Shown piece by piece: positions 9,927 to 17,570 of a stretch of DNA of 64,000 nt. The first letter of the stretch is position 1. Every line of letters begins with the position of its first letter. The position numbers were made by a program, and so were the translations under genes. Under the pieces are notes generated by a model. The model saw only the letters and a list, made by a program, of their open reading frames with translations, had not been told where the DNA came from and made no database searches. Source of the stretch: Microbacterium sp. Marseille-Q6648 (GTDB taxonomy: Bacteria; Actinomycetota; Actinomycetes; Actinomycetales; Microbacteriaceae); contig NZ_CALPBZ010000001.1 of NCBI RefSeq assembly GCF_943181415.1, positions 310,001 through 374,000 of the forward strand, in the 5' to 3' direction.

Positions 9927-11171
9927 TCACCGTTCGACGCGCACGCCCTTGCCCACCACCGTGATGCCGGAATCGGTCACGGTGAAGCCGTTCGCGAGAT
10001 CGCGCTCACGGTCCACGCCGACGGTCGCGCCGTCGGCCAGGATCACGTTCTTGTCGAGGATCGCCCGATGGATACGGGCGCCTGCGCCCACATGCACGTG
10101 ATCGAACAGCACCGAGTCCGTGATCGTCGACCCACCTCCGGCCAGGGTCCACGGGCCCACCACGCTCCGCTCCAGATGGGTGCCCGACAGCACCGATCCG
10201 AGCGAGACGACCGAGTCGATCGCGTTGCCGATCCGCCCGACGGAGTCCCGCACGAACTTCGCCGGCGGGGAGTTCACGGACTGCGAGTGGATCGGCCACT
10301 GCATGTTGTAGAGGTTGAAGATCGGCAGCGTGGAGATCAGGTCGCGGTGCGCGTCGAAGAACGAGTCGATCGTGCCGACATCGCGCCAGTAGTAGCGATC
10401 GCGGTCGGTCGAGCCCGGCACGTCGTTGTGCTTCATGTCGTACACCCCGGCTTCGCCGCGATCGACGAAGTAGGGGATGATGTCGCCGCCCATGTCGTGG
10501 TTCGACGTCGGCAGCTCGCCATCGGCCTCGACCGCTTCGATGAGCGCATCGGTGTCGAAGATGTAGTTGCCCATCGAGGCGAGCACTTCGTCAGGAGCAT
10601 CGGAGAGCCCGGTGGCGTTCTGCGGCTTCTCGAGGAACTGATTGATCCGCGTCGGGTCGGAGGCGTCGACGTCGATGACGCCGAACTGGTTGGCCATCGA
10701 CAGCGGCTGCCGGATTCCCGCCACGGTCGCACGCGCGCCGGAGTCGATGTGGGCCGCCAGCATCTGGCGGAAGTCCATGCGGTAGACGTGATCGGCGCCG
10801 ATCACGACGACGATGTCGGGCTGCTCGTCGTTGATGAGGTTCAGCGACTGCAGGATGGCATCCGCCGACCCCGAGAACCATCGCTTGCCCAGGCGCTGCT
10901 GGGCCGGCACCGATGCGACGTACGAATCCAGCAGCGCCGACATCCGCCACGTCTGCGAGATGTGGCGGTCGAGGCTGTGCGACTTGTACTGGGTGAGCAC
11001 GACGATCTGTCTCAGCCCCGAGTTGATCAGGTTCGAGATGGCGAAGTCGATCAGGCGGTACTGGCCGCCGAACGGGACGGCGGGCTTGGCTCGGTCCGCC
11101 GTGAGCGGCATGAGACGTTTGCCCTCGCCGCCGGCGAGGATGATTCCGAAGACCTTCGGCGCTGCAGGCAT
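9927..11171 (-). CDS. glgC: Glucose-1-phosphate adenylyltransferase
   Basis: 414-aa enzyme making ADP-glucose from glucose-1-phosphate and ATP for glycogen and maltosyl-phosphate synthesis. The N-terminal nucleotidyltransferase domain has [23 protein letters not shown] (near residue 14), [22 protein letters not shown] and GADHVYRMD. The C-terminal part is a left-handed beta-helix (residues about 290-400). It is divergent from the glycogen-synthase-type gene; a TAGTGT -10 box (11178-11183, minus strand) lies only 6 nt before the ATG, which suggests a leaderless transcript. Confidence 0.96.
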   Translation of the reverse strand: MPAAPKVFGIILAGGEGKRLMPLTADRAKPAVPFGGQYRLIDFAISNLINSGLRQIVVLTQYKSHSLDRHISQTWRMSALLDSYVASVPAQQRLGKRWFSGSADAILQSLNLINDEQPDIVVVIGADHVYRMDFRQMLAAHIDSGARATVAGIRQPLSMANQFGVIDVDASDPTRINQFLEKPQNATGLSDAPDEVLASMGNYIFDTDALIEAVEADGELPTSNHDMGGDIIPYFVDRGEAGVYDMKHNDVPGSTDRDRYYWRDVGTIDSFFDAHRDLISTLPIFNLYNMQWPIHSQSVNSPPAKFVRDSVGRIGNAIDSVVSLGSVLSGTHLERSVVGPWTLAGGGSTITDSVLFDHVHVGAGARIHRAILDKNVILADGATVGVDRERDLANGFTVTDSGITVVGKGVRVER

Positions 11172-11218
11172 GGGTCCACACTAGGACGCGATCGGCGCTG
11201 TGTACTAGCGTTCCCCAC

Positions 11219-12412
11219 ATGCGCGTCGACATCATTTCCAAGGAGTATCCTCCGGAGGTCTACGGCGGGGCCGGTGTGCACGTCGCCGAGCTCGTCAAGG
11301 CATTGCGCGGCGGGCTGGAGGTCCGGGTGCGCGCGTTCGGCGCCCCCCGGGACGAGGACGGCACGACCGCCTACGGGGTCCCCGTCGAGCTGTCCGGCGC
11401 CAACGGTGCCATCCAGACGCTCGGCACGGACCTCGCGATCGTGTCGGACGTCGCCGGAGCCGATGTCGTCCACAGTCACACCTGGTACGCCAATTTCGCC
11501 GGTCACCTCGCATCACTGCTGCACGGCATCCCGCATGTCGTCACCGCGCACAGCCTGGAACCGCTGCGCCCCTGGAAGGCGGAGCAGCTCGGCGGGGGGT
11601 ACGCCGTCTCGAGCTACATCGAGAAGGCGGCATACGAGGGAGCGGCCGCCGTCGTGGCCGTCAGCGAGGGCATGCGCGACGACATCCTGCGCAGCTACCC
11701 GGCGCTGGACCCGGCCAAGGTGCGGGTCATCTACAACGGCATCGACACCGACGCGTGGGCACCGGTGGAGGACCCGGGACTGCTCGCCGAGATGGGGATC
11801 GATCCGACCCGTCCGTCGGTCGTCTTCGTCGGGCGGATCACCCGGCAGAAGGGTCTGCCCTACCTCCTGCGCGCCGCCGAGCGCCTGCCCGCCGACGTGC
11901 AGCTCATCCTGTGCGCCGGAGCCCCCGACACCCCGCAGATCATGGCCGAGGTCGAGGAGCTCGTCCGCGGCCTCCAGCAGACCCGCGAGGGTGTCGTCTG
12001 GATCGACCGCCTGCTGCCGAGGCGCGAGCTGTGCGCCGTGCTCACCGCCGCCACCACCTTCGTCTGCCCCTCGGTGTACGAGCCGCTCGGCATCGTCAAC
12101 CTCGAGGCGATGGCGTGCGGTGCCGCCGTGGTCGGCACCGGCACGGGAGGCATCCCGGAGGTCGTCGTCGACGGCGTCACCGGCCGCATCGTGCCCATCG
12201 ACCAGGTGCAGGACGGTACCGGAACCCCCATCGACCCCGAACGCTTCGTCGGGGATCTGGCTCGCGTGCTGACCGAGGTGGTGAGCGACCCCGAGCGGGC
12301 GCGCGCGTACGGCGAGGCGGGCCGACGGCGCGCCGCTGAGGATTTCAGCTGGGAGCGGATCGCCGAACAGACCGCCGCGCTCTACACGGAGGTCGCCGCT
12401 GTCGGCCGATAG
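11219..12412 (+). CDS. glgA: GT4 glycogen synthase / maltose-1-phosphate synthase (GlgA/GlgM)
   Basis: 397-aa retaining glycosyltransferase of family GT4. The N-terminus KEYPPEVYGGAGVHVAEL is the substrate-loop motif of actinobacterial GlgA/GlgM. The GT-B acceptor side has HSHTWYANFAGHL; the donor side has IYNGIDTDAW, FVGRITRQKGLPYLLRAA and the EX7E motif in CPSVYEPLGIVNLEAMACG. In mycobacteria the orthologue (GlgM) also joins ADP-glucose and glucose-1-phosphate into maltose-1-phosphate for the GlgE pathway; which activity dominates here is not visible. It pairs divergently with glgC across 47 bp with a TAGCGT -10 box 7 nt before ATG. Confidence 0.93.
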   Translation: MRVDIISKEYPPEVYGGAGVHVAELVKALRGGLEVRVRAFGAPRDEDGTTAYGVPVELSGANGAIQTLGTDLAIVSDVAGADVVHSHTWYANFAGHLASLLHGIPHVVTAHSLEPLRPWKAEQLGGGYAVSSYIEKAAYEGAAAVVAVSEGMRDDILRSYPALDPAKVRVIYNGIDTDAWAPVEDPGLLAEMGIDPTRPSVVFVGRITRQKGLPYLLRAAERLPADVQLILCAGAPDTPQIMAEVEELVRGLQQTREGVVWIDRLLPRRELCAVLTAATTFVCPSVYEPLGIVNLEAMACGAAVVGTGTGGIPEVVVDGVTGRIVPIDQVQDGTGTPIDPERFVGDLARVLTEVVSDPERARAYGEAGRRRAAEDFSWERIAEQTAALYTEVAAVGR

Positions 12413-12422
12413 GGTAGACGGC

Positions 12423-13208
12423 ATGCCGCAGGTGCTCGAGTTCTCCGACGTCGTCGTCCGCAGAAACGCCCGGGACATCGTCGATCACCTGCAGTGGTCG
12501 GTCGCCGACGATCAGAGGTGGGTGATCCTCGGACCCAACGGGGCCGGGAAGACCACGCTGCTGCAGCTGGCTGCGACACTCATCCACCCCACGTCGGGTC
12601 AGGTCGACGTCCTCGGCGAGCGGCTCGGTCGCACCGACGTGTTCGAACTCCGTCCCCGCATCGGATTCGCATCGTCGGCGATGGCCCGGCGGGTGCCGCC
12701 GGAGGAGACCGTGCTGAACGTGGTGCTGACGGCCGCGTTCTCGGTGCTGGGACGATGGAACGAGGCGTACGAGGACATCGACGAGCGCCGCGCGCTGCGT
12801 GTGCTCGCGGAGTGGAGGCTGGACCACCTCGCGGACCGCACCTTCGGCACCCTCAGCGACGGCGAGCAGAAGCGGGTGCAGATCGCGCGCGCCGTCATGA
12901 CCGACCCCGAGATCCTGCTGCTGGACGAGCCCACGGCGAGCCTCGACCTCGGCGCCCGTGAGGAACTGCTCACGCTGCTCAGCGGCTATGCGAAGGCCCC
13001 GACGACTCCCGCCATGATCATGGTCACCCACCACGTCGAGGAGATCCCCGTCGGGTTCACCCACGTCCTGCTTCTCAACGCGGGACGGGCTGTGGCGGCC
13101 GGACCGATCGCCCAGACGCTGACAGCCGAGGCCCTCACCGATACCTTCGGCCAGCCGATCGTCCTCACCGAGGACGGCGGCAGGTACGCCGCCCGCGCCG
13201 CCCACTGA
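12423..13208 (+). CDS. Orphan ABC transporter ATP-binding protein
   Basis: 261-aa single ATPase domain: Walker A GPNGAGKTT near residue 38, an unusual signature LSDGEQKR, Walker B ILLLDEPTASLD and the switch His in VTHHVEEI. The HHVEEIP stretch and the LSDGEQKR signature are typical of the YlmA/ModF-like group whose partners are unclear. No permease or binding protein is adjacent; upstream is glgA (10 bp) and downstream L31. A TAGGGT -10 box overlapping the glgA TAG stop lies 7 nt before the ATG. It may energise a distant permease or act without one. Confidence 0.88.
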   Translation: MPQVLEFSDVVVRRNARDIVDHLQWSVADDQRWVILGPNGAGKTTLLQLAATLIHPTSGQVDVLGERLGRTDVFELRPRIGFASSAMARRVPPEETVLNVVLTAAFSVLGRWNEAYEDIDERRALRVLAEWRLDHLADRTFGTLSDGEQKRVQIARAVMTDPEILLLDEPTASLDLGAREELLTLLSGYAKAPTTPAMIMVTHHVEEIPVGFTHVLLLNAGRAVAAGPIAQTLTAEALTDTFGQPIVLTEDGGRYAARAAH

Positions 13209-13243
13209 CGCGGCTCGGATTCCTCCAGCCGGCCGCGGGCTGG

Positions 13244-13249
13244 TAATAT
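13244..13249 (+). promoter_or_regulatory. Putative -10 of the L31 gene
   Basis: TAATAT hexamer about 76 bp before the rpmE start in the 117-bp gap after the ABC ATPase gene. No convincing -35 is seen 16-18 bp upstream. It would give an mRNA leader of about 70 nt carrying a hairpin. Confidence 0.4.
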
Positions 13250-13284
13250 GGCCCCTTGGTGCGCTCGCACCCCAGACTTTGACC

Positions 13285-13304
13285 GCCCTGGCAAAATCCA
13301 GGGC
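13285..13304 (+). promoter_or_regulatory. Leader hairpin upstream of the L31 gene
   Basis: Inverted repeat GCCCTGG-CAAAAT-CCAGGGC (7-bp stem, 6-nt loop) about 20 nt before the start codon of the ribosomal protein gene. Its position suggests translational or autogenous control, which is inference. I do not see a clear Zur palindrome. Confidence 0.4.
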
Positions 13305-13325
13305 ACCACTTTCAAAGGACTTCCC

Positions 13326-13577
13326 ATGAAGACTGACATCCACCCCGAGTACCAGGCCGTCGTGTTCCGCGACCTCGGCTCCGGCGACACCTTCCTCACC
13401 CGCTCGACGGTCACCAGCAACAAGACGATCGAGCTCGACGGTGTCGAGTACCCGGTGATCGACGTCGAGATCTCCTCCGCCTCGCACCCGTTCTACACGG
13501 GCAAGCAGCGCATCCTCGACTCGGCCGGTCGTGTCGAGAAGTTCAACCAGCGCTTCAAGAACTTCGGCTCCAAGTAA
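13326..13577 (+). CDS. rpmE2: 50S ribosomal protein L31, type B (zinc-independent)
   Basis: 83-aa ribosomal protein L31. It begins [20 protein letters not shown] and ends with the type-B C-terminus [11 protein letters not shown]. There is no cysteine at all, so it is the C-minus form that does not bind zinc. In many bacteria C-minus L31 is de-repressed by Zur under zinc limitation; whether a C-plus copy exists elsewhere cannot be seen. The start ATG has AAAGGA upstream. A strong terminator follows the stop. Confidence 0.96.
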   Translation: MKTDIHPEYQAVVFRDLGSGDTFLTRSTVTSNKTIELDGVEYPVIDVEISSASHPFYTGKQRILDSAGRVEKFNQRFKNFGSK

Positions 13578-13586
13578 GCAGCCGCA

Positions 13587-13616
13587 CGAAGGGCCCCGCC
13601 TCGGCGGGGCCCTTCG
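13587..13616 (+). terminator. Terminator after the L31 gene
   Basis: 13-bp perfect stem CGAAGGGCCCCGC / GCGGGGCCCTTCG with a 4-nt CTCG loop, placed directly after the L31 stop and ending 1 bp from the stop of the convergent exonuclease gene. It can serve both genes. Confidence 0.8.
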
Positions 13617-14384
13617 TCATGCGCCCCGCACGGGCCACGTGCCGTCGATGCTGTCGTCGGCGTCGATGCGCCCGATGCGTACGAAGTACTCCGTCAGGCT
13701 CGCCGCCTGAGCACGCGCCCACCCGATCTGCCGGGTGTGCAGCTCTTCGGCGGTCGCGGGCAGCCACGCCGCATAGCGAGCCGCGATCGCCTGCGCGACC
13801 CGGCCCGCGGCGACCGCGTCCGCCGCCGCCTCGTGCGCATCATCCAATCGCACGTCGTAGTGTGCCGCCACGACGCCCAGCGTGCGCTTGCCCCGGCGAT
13901 AGCGGTCGTAGGCCTTGTCGACGACGAGCGGGTCGATGACCGGTGACGGCGCCGTCAGCGGCGGCACGCCGTGGCGGGCGGCCTCATGGGCGAGCAGGGA
14001 GAAGTCGAAGGCCGCGTTGTAGGCGACCACCGGGATGCCGGCCTCCAGGAGACCGCGCAGCGCCGCGACGACCTCGGTCACGACCGCGAGGGCCGGTCGT
14101 CCGCGCGTGCGCGCGTCGGCGGTGGTGATGCCGTGGATCGCCGCGGCCGCGTCGGGGATCTCCACGCCCGGGTCCGCGATCCAGTCCCGCGCGCTCATGA
14201 CGGCTCCGGTCGCGTCGAGCATGCCCACGTGCGCCGTGACGATGCGGTCGGCGGTGACGTCGATGCCCGTGGTCTCGAGATCGAAAACCCCCACCACGTC
14301 CAGCCAGGCGGGGGACTCGAACATCGACAGCGGAGGAGACTGCCACACGTGCATGCTGAACACGGTAGGTGCGCCCGCGGACAT
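13617..14384 (-). CDS. DEDDh 3'-5' exonuclease domain protein (DnaQ-like)
   Basis: 255-aa protein of the DnaQ/epsilon exonuclease fold. ExoI is FDLETTG (residues about 34-40), ExoII is YNAAFDFSLL, and ExoIII is the HEAAADAVA segment with the DEDDh histidine and Asp. All four acidic residues appear present, so it should be active on 3' ends of DNA or RNA. The C-terminal 60 residues include RQIGWARAQAASLTEYF, a feature of stand-alone actinobacterial exonucleases. The start is uncertain: Met at 14384, 14354 or 14324 are possible; I keep the longest because a GGAGCGG lies upstream. Confidence 0.87.
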   Translation of the reverse strand: MSAGAPTVFSMHVWQSPPLSMFESPAWLDVVGVFDLETTGIDVTADRIVTAHVGMLDATGAVMSARDWIADPGVEIPDAAAAIHGITTADARTRGRPALAVVTEVVAALRGLLEAGIPVVAYNAAFDFSLLAHEAARHGVPPLTAPSPVIDPLVVDKAYDRYRRGKRTLGVVAAHYDVRLDDAHEAAADAVAAGRVAQAIAARYAAWLPATAEELHTRQIGWARAQAASLTEYFVRIGRIDADDSIDGTWPVRGA

Positions 14385-14434
14385 CGCTCGGGTGCCGCTC
14401 CGATGTCGCGCGATCGCCCCGATAGGATCGCCTG

Positions 14435-15328
14435 ATGCCGCCTGAGAATCCCTACGGTGCGCTGCTGCGCGAGATTCCGGTGCAGCGCGGCGAAGCCGAT
14501 GTGCTCGGCGGCCGCACCGCGTACTGGACGTACGGACCCCCGGATGCCGAGGTCACCGTGCTCGCTGTCCACGGCTTCCGCGGCGAGCACCACGGGCTCG
14601 AGCCGGTCGTGGCGTATCTTCCCGGCATCCGCGTCGTCATGCCCGACCTGCCCGGCTTCGGCGAGACGCCCCCGCTGCCCGCGCGCACCCACGACCTCGA
14701 CGCCTATGCCGAGTGGCTCACCGCCTTCGCCGCGGCGACCGCCCCCGGCGCGGTGGTGCTCGGCCATTCCTTCGGCTCGATCGTCGCCGCCGCCGCCGTG
14801 GCCGGTGGGCTCCCGACACCGGCCGTCATCCTCGTGAACCCGATCGGGGCACCCGCCCTGGAAGGACCGCGTGGGGTGATGACCCGGCTCGCCATCGCCT
14901 ACTACACGGTGGCCGCGCGGCTCCCCGCGCGCGCCGGCGACGCGCTGCTGCGCAACCCCGCGATCGTCCGCGTCATGAGCGCGACGATGGCCAAGACGCG
15001 CGATCGACGACTCCGCGCTTTCGTCCACGACCAGCACGACACCTACTTCTCGCGATTCGCCGATCGTGACGTCCTCCACGACGCCTTCGTGACCTCGGTG
15101 TCTCACGACGTCCGGGAGTTCGCGCCCGCCGTCGACGTGCCGACGCTCCTGGTGGCCGCGCAGAAGGACGACATCACGCCGATCGAGAAGGCGCGGGAGC
15201 TGCGCACGCTCTTCCCGGACGCCCGCCTGGTGGAGATCCCCGCCGTCGGTCACCTCATCCACTACGAGACTCCGCGCGCCGCCGCCTCGGCGATCCGGGA
15301 GTTCCTCGCGGACGTCACGACGAGGTGA
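14435..15328 (+). CDS. Alpha/beta fold hydrolase
   Basis: 297-aa alpha/beta hydrolase. Features are the HGFRGEHHG oxyanion region, nucleophile elbow GHSFGS (Ser near residue 111), a likely acid in QKDDITP and the catalytic His in VGHLIHYE near the C-terminus. The Arg-rich lid between is typical. Substrate unknown. A TAGGAT -10 box at 14423-14428 lies 6 nt before the ATG, which suggests a leaderless mRNA. Its last 14 bp overlap the convergent CGNR gene. Confidence 0.9.
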   Translation: MPPENPYGALLREIPVQRGEADVLGGRTAYWTYGPPDAEVTVLAVHGFRGEHHGLEPVVAYLPGIRVVMPDLPGFGETPPLPARTHDLDAYAEWLTAFAAATAPGAVVLGHSFGSIVAAAAVAGGLPTPAVILVNPIGAPALEGPRGVMTRLAIAYYTVAARLPARAGDALLRNPAIVRVMSATMAKTRDRRLRAFVHDQHDTYFSRFADRDVLHDAFVTSVSHDVREFAPAVDVPTLLVAAQKDDITPIEKARELRTLFPDARLVEIPAVGHLIHYETPRAAASAIREFLADVTTR

Positions 15329-15884
15329 GGCCTTCGCGTGCCCGTCGACGTCGATAGGCGTTGACGTTCATGCGATTGCCGCAGTTGCCGGTGTCGCAGT
15401 ATCGCTTCGACCGGTTCTTCGAATAGTCGATGTAGACGCTCAGGCAGTCGTCGGCCGCGCACACGCGGACGCGGTCGTATTCGTCCGAGCGGATGACGTC
15501 GACGAAGGCCATCGCCGCCTCGACCATGACGCGGGTGGCGAGCGGTGCGTCCTCGGAAGTGGCGTGGATGTGCCAGTCGTACTCGTCGTGGATGACGAGC
15601 TGGGGAAGTGCCTCACCGTCTCGCAGCATGTCATTGACCAGGGGCACCGCGCCGTCGCGGTCCACGAACCACAGGCCACGCAGTCGCGTGCGGATCTCGC
15701 GCAGGGAGCGCCTCTCGTCCTCGTCATGCGAGATGCGCCCGGAGTACGGGTGCGCGCGAAGGTAGCGTGCGAGGTCCTCCGCGGTGTCGAGGCGGTCCAC
15801 GCCCGCGGTGTCTGTCGTCGGAAGAGTGTTCACGAGGTCGACAGCGGCCGCGAGCGCGTCGCGGGTGTCACGAATGAAAACCAT
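15315..15884 (-). CDS. CGNR zinc-finger transcription factor with ABATE domain
   Basis: 189-aa putative regulator. The N-terminal two thirds resemble the ABATE (stress-response) domain that senses a ligand, starting RDTRDALAAAVDLVNTLPTT. The C-terminal 45 residues are a CGNR zinc finger: VCAADDC then RYCDTGNCGNR, giving four cysteines, followed by a basic helix (RMNVNAYRRRRAREG). It is divergent from an EamA exporter across 48 bp that contain a 7-10-7 inverted repeat, so it probably controls that exporter and itself. The stop end overlaps the hydrolase gene by 14 bp. Confidence 0.9.
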   Translation of the reverse strand: MVFIRDTRDALAAAVDLVNTLPTTDTAGVDRLDTAEDLARYLRAHPYSGRISHDEDERRSLREIRTRLRGLWFVDRDGAVPLVNDMLRDGEALPQLVIHDEYDWHIHATSEDAPLATRVMVEAAMAFVDVIRSDEYDRVRVCAADDCLSVYIDYSKNRSKRYCDTGNCGNRMNVNAYRRRRAREGLTSS

Positions 15885-15893
15885 GTTGACTCC

Positions 15894-15917
15894 TGACAGT
15901 CCCTCGGGATACTGTCA
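15894..15917. promoter_or_regulatory. Candidate operator between CGNR regulator and EamA exporter
   Basis: Perfect inverted repeat TGACAGT-N10-ACTGTCA in the 48-bp divergent gap; a third TGACAG copy occurs just inside the exporter start region near 15943. The centre-to-centre geometry fits a dimeric DNA-binding protein covering both start sites. The CGNR protein is the obvious candidate, by position only. Confidence 0.6.
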
Positions 15918-15932
15918 CCAGTGTAAGTACAT

Positions 15933-16952
15933 ATGACTCATGACAGGCGGATGGAAGTGGCTGCTCGACCCACGACGGGATCGTCCGCGGGCCTCGTCGT
16001 CGGGCGGGCTCATACCTCCGGTCTGATCCTCGCCGTCGTCTCTGCCCTCGCATTCTCGTCGAGCGGACCCCTTGTGAAGCCGCTGCTCGAGGCGGGATGG
16101 TCGCTCGGCGCCGCGCTGACGGCGCGCATGGGTATCGCCGGTCTCATCCTCGCTCCGGCGCTCGTGCGAGCACTTCGCCGCGAGCGGGGATTCCTCCGCC
16201 GGCACGGCCCCCTCATCGCCGGGTTCGGGCTCACCGGCGTGCTCGGCTGTCAGCTGTTCTACTTCTCGGCCATGCAGCGGATGCCGGTGGCCATCGCCCT
16301 GCTCATCCAGTACCTCGCGCCCGTGCTCCTTGTCGGCTTCATGTGGCTGCGCACCCGTCGGCGGCCCTCGGCGCTCGTGCTCGGGGGATCGCTCATCGCT
16401 GTCGCCGGGCTCGTCCTCGTCGTGGACGTCGCCGGCGCCCGCTTCGACCTGTGGGGGACGCTCCTCGCCCTCGGTGCCGCCGTGTGCGCCGCCGTCTACT
16501 TCGTCATCTCTGCGCGGGCGGTCGACGACTTGTCGCCGATCGCGCTGGCGGCGGGCGGTCTGCTGTTCGGTGCGGCCATCATCGTTCTTCTGGGCGTGAC
16601 CGGCATCCTGCCCTTCCACGCGCCCGCCGTGTCGGTCGTCGTCGGCGGCTTCTCCCTGCCGTGGATCGTGCCCGTGCTGTGGGTAGCGTTCGCGTCCACG
16701 GCGGTCGGCTACGCCCTCGGTGTCATCGCCGTGCCGCGCATCGGGTCGAGGCTGGCGTCCTTCATCGGACTGGCGGAAGTGCTGTTCGCTCTGGCGTTCG
16801 CCTGGCTGCTGCTGGGAGAGACGCCCGGACCCGTGCAGTTCGCCGGCGGCGCGCTGATCCTGCTGGGTGTCGTCGCGGTGCGATGGGATGCCGGAATCGC
16901 GCGACGATCGCTGCCTGCGGTCGCTACTGCTCCCGCCGTGCCAGCTCCATGA
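15933..16952 (+). CDS. EamA-family drug/metabolite exporter
   Basis: 339-aa membrane protein with two EamA repeats and about ten helices. The first repeat begins SGLILAVVSALAFSSSGPLVKPLLEAGWS (family hallmark), and the second follows the GARFDLWGTLLALGAAVCAAVYFVISARA segment. Likely exports a small metabolite or amino acid. The start is uncertain: ATG 15933 has no ribosome site and could be leaderless; ATG 15951 is the alternative. Divergent from the CGNR regulator; its last 29 bp overlap the convergent Lrp gene. Confidence 0.9.
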   Translation: MTHDRRMEVAARPTTGSSAGLVVGRAHTSGLILAVVSALAFSSSGPLVKPLLEAGWSLGAALTARMGIAGLILAPALVRALRRERGFLRRHGPLIAGFGLTGVLGCQLFYFSAMQRMPVAIALLIQYLAPVLLVGFMWLRTRRRPSALVLGGSLIAVAGLVLVVDVAGARFDLWGTLLALGAAVCAAVYFVISARAVDDLSPIALAAGGLLFGAAIIVLLGVTGILPFHAPAVSVVVGGFSLPWIVPVLWVAFASTAVGYALGVIAVPRIGSRLASFIGLAEVLFALAFAWLLLGETPGPVQFAGGALILLGVVAVRWDAGIARRSLPAVATAPAVPAP

Positions 16953-17397
16953 GCGGGACCACGCGATAGGGGATGACCTCGCCCATCACCAGAGACGTCT
17001 CGGTGCGCTCCACGCCCTCGATCGCAAGGATGCGCGCATCCGTGTCGAACAGGTGCTGGGTGTCGCGACACGCCACCCGCACCAGCAGGTCGACCTGCCC
17101 GCTGAGGCCGTGGGCCTGCACGATCTCCGGCACTCGGAGGAGCTCTTCTGTGATGCGCGGCAGCTCGGCCTGACGCACGATGACGCTGATGAACGCCTCG
17201 ATCGGGAACCCCAGCGCCGACGACGAGATCGCCCGCTCGTAGGACAGGAACACACCCGAGCGGTCCAACCGCGCCATGCGCGCCTGCACCGTGTTGCGGG
17301 ACAGGCCCAGACGCTCGGCCAAAGCGACGACCGTGGCACGCGGGTCGTCCGCCAGAGCGGCCAGCAGCTCGAGGTCGACGTGGTCCAGTGCGCTCAT
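16924..17397 (-). CDS. Lrp/AsnC family transcriptional regulator (BkdR-like)
   Basis: 157-aa feast/famine regulator. The N-terminal winged helix has LELLAALADDPRATVVALAERLGLSRNTVQARMARLDRSGV (recognition helix SRNTVQARM). The C-terminal RAM domain ends with the GEVIPYRVVPL strand. It is divergent from bkdABC, and the gap carries an 11-bp perfect palindrome. In Pseudomonas and other bacteria Lrp-type BkdR controls branched-chain keto acid dehydrogenase in response to branched-chain amino acids, so the same role is inferred here. The start was set at MSALDHVD; an upstream Met (17415) would add six residues. Confidence 0.92.
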   Translation of the reverse strand: MSALDHVDLELLAALADDPRATVVALAERLGLSRNTVQARMARLDRSGVFLSYERAISSSALGFPIEAFISVIVRQAELPRITEELLRVPEIVQAHGLSGQVDLLVRVACRDTQHLFDTDARILAIEGVERTETSLVMGEVIPYRVVPLMELARREQ

Positions 17398-17443
17398 AGT
17401 GCGAAACGATAGCACGCTGTGCGACCCTTCTGTTGGGCAACAT

Positions 17444-17470
17444 GCTCAAGCATCTGCCGGATGCTTGAGC
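17444..17470. promoter_or_regulatory. Lrp-type operator before bkdABC
   Basis: Perfect inverted repeat GCTCAAGCATC-TGCCG-GATGCTTGAGC (11-bp arms, 5-bp spacer) in the gap between the Lrp regulator and bkdA, 47 bp from the regulator start and 100 bp from bkdA. Size and symmetry suit an Lrp/AsnC octamer or dimer site. The regulator next door is the likely ligand. Confidence 0.7.
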
Positions 17471-17570
17471 CACATGCGTCGCGGACGTATTCTCGGCCTT
17501 GTCGGCGACGACGCCGGCATTCCACCCCGGGCCTACTCACGAGGCAGGCTCCGGACGAGGGAGGATGACG

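Noticed and set aside
13209-13325. Zur box before type-B L31
   Set aside because: No convincing Zur palindrome; only a GC hairpin is visible.
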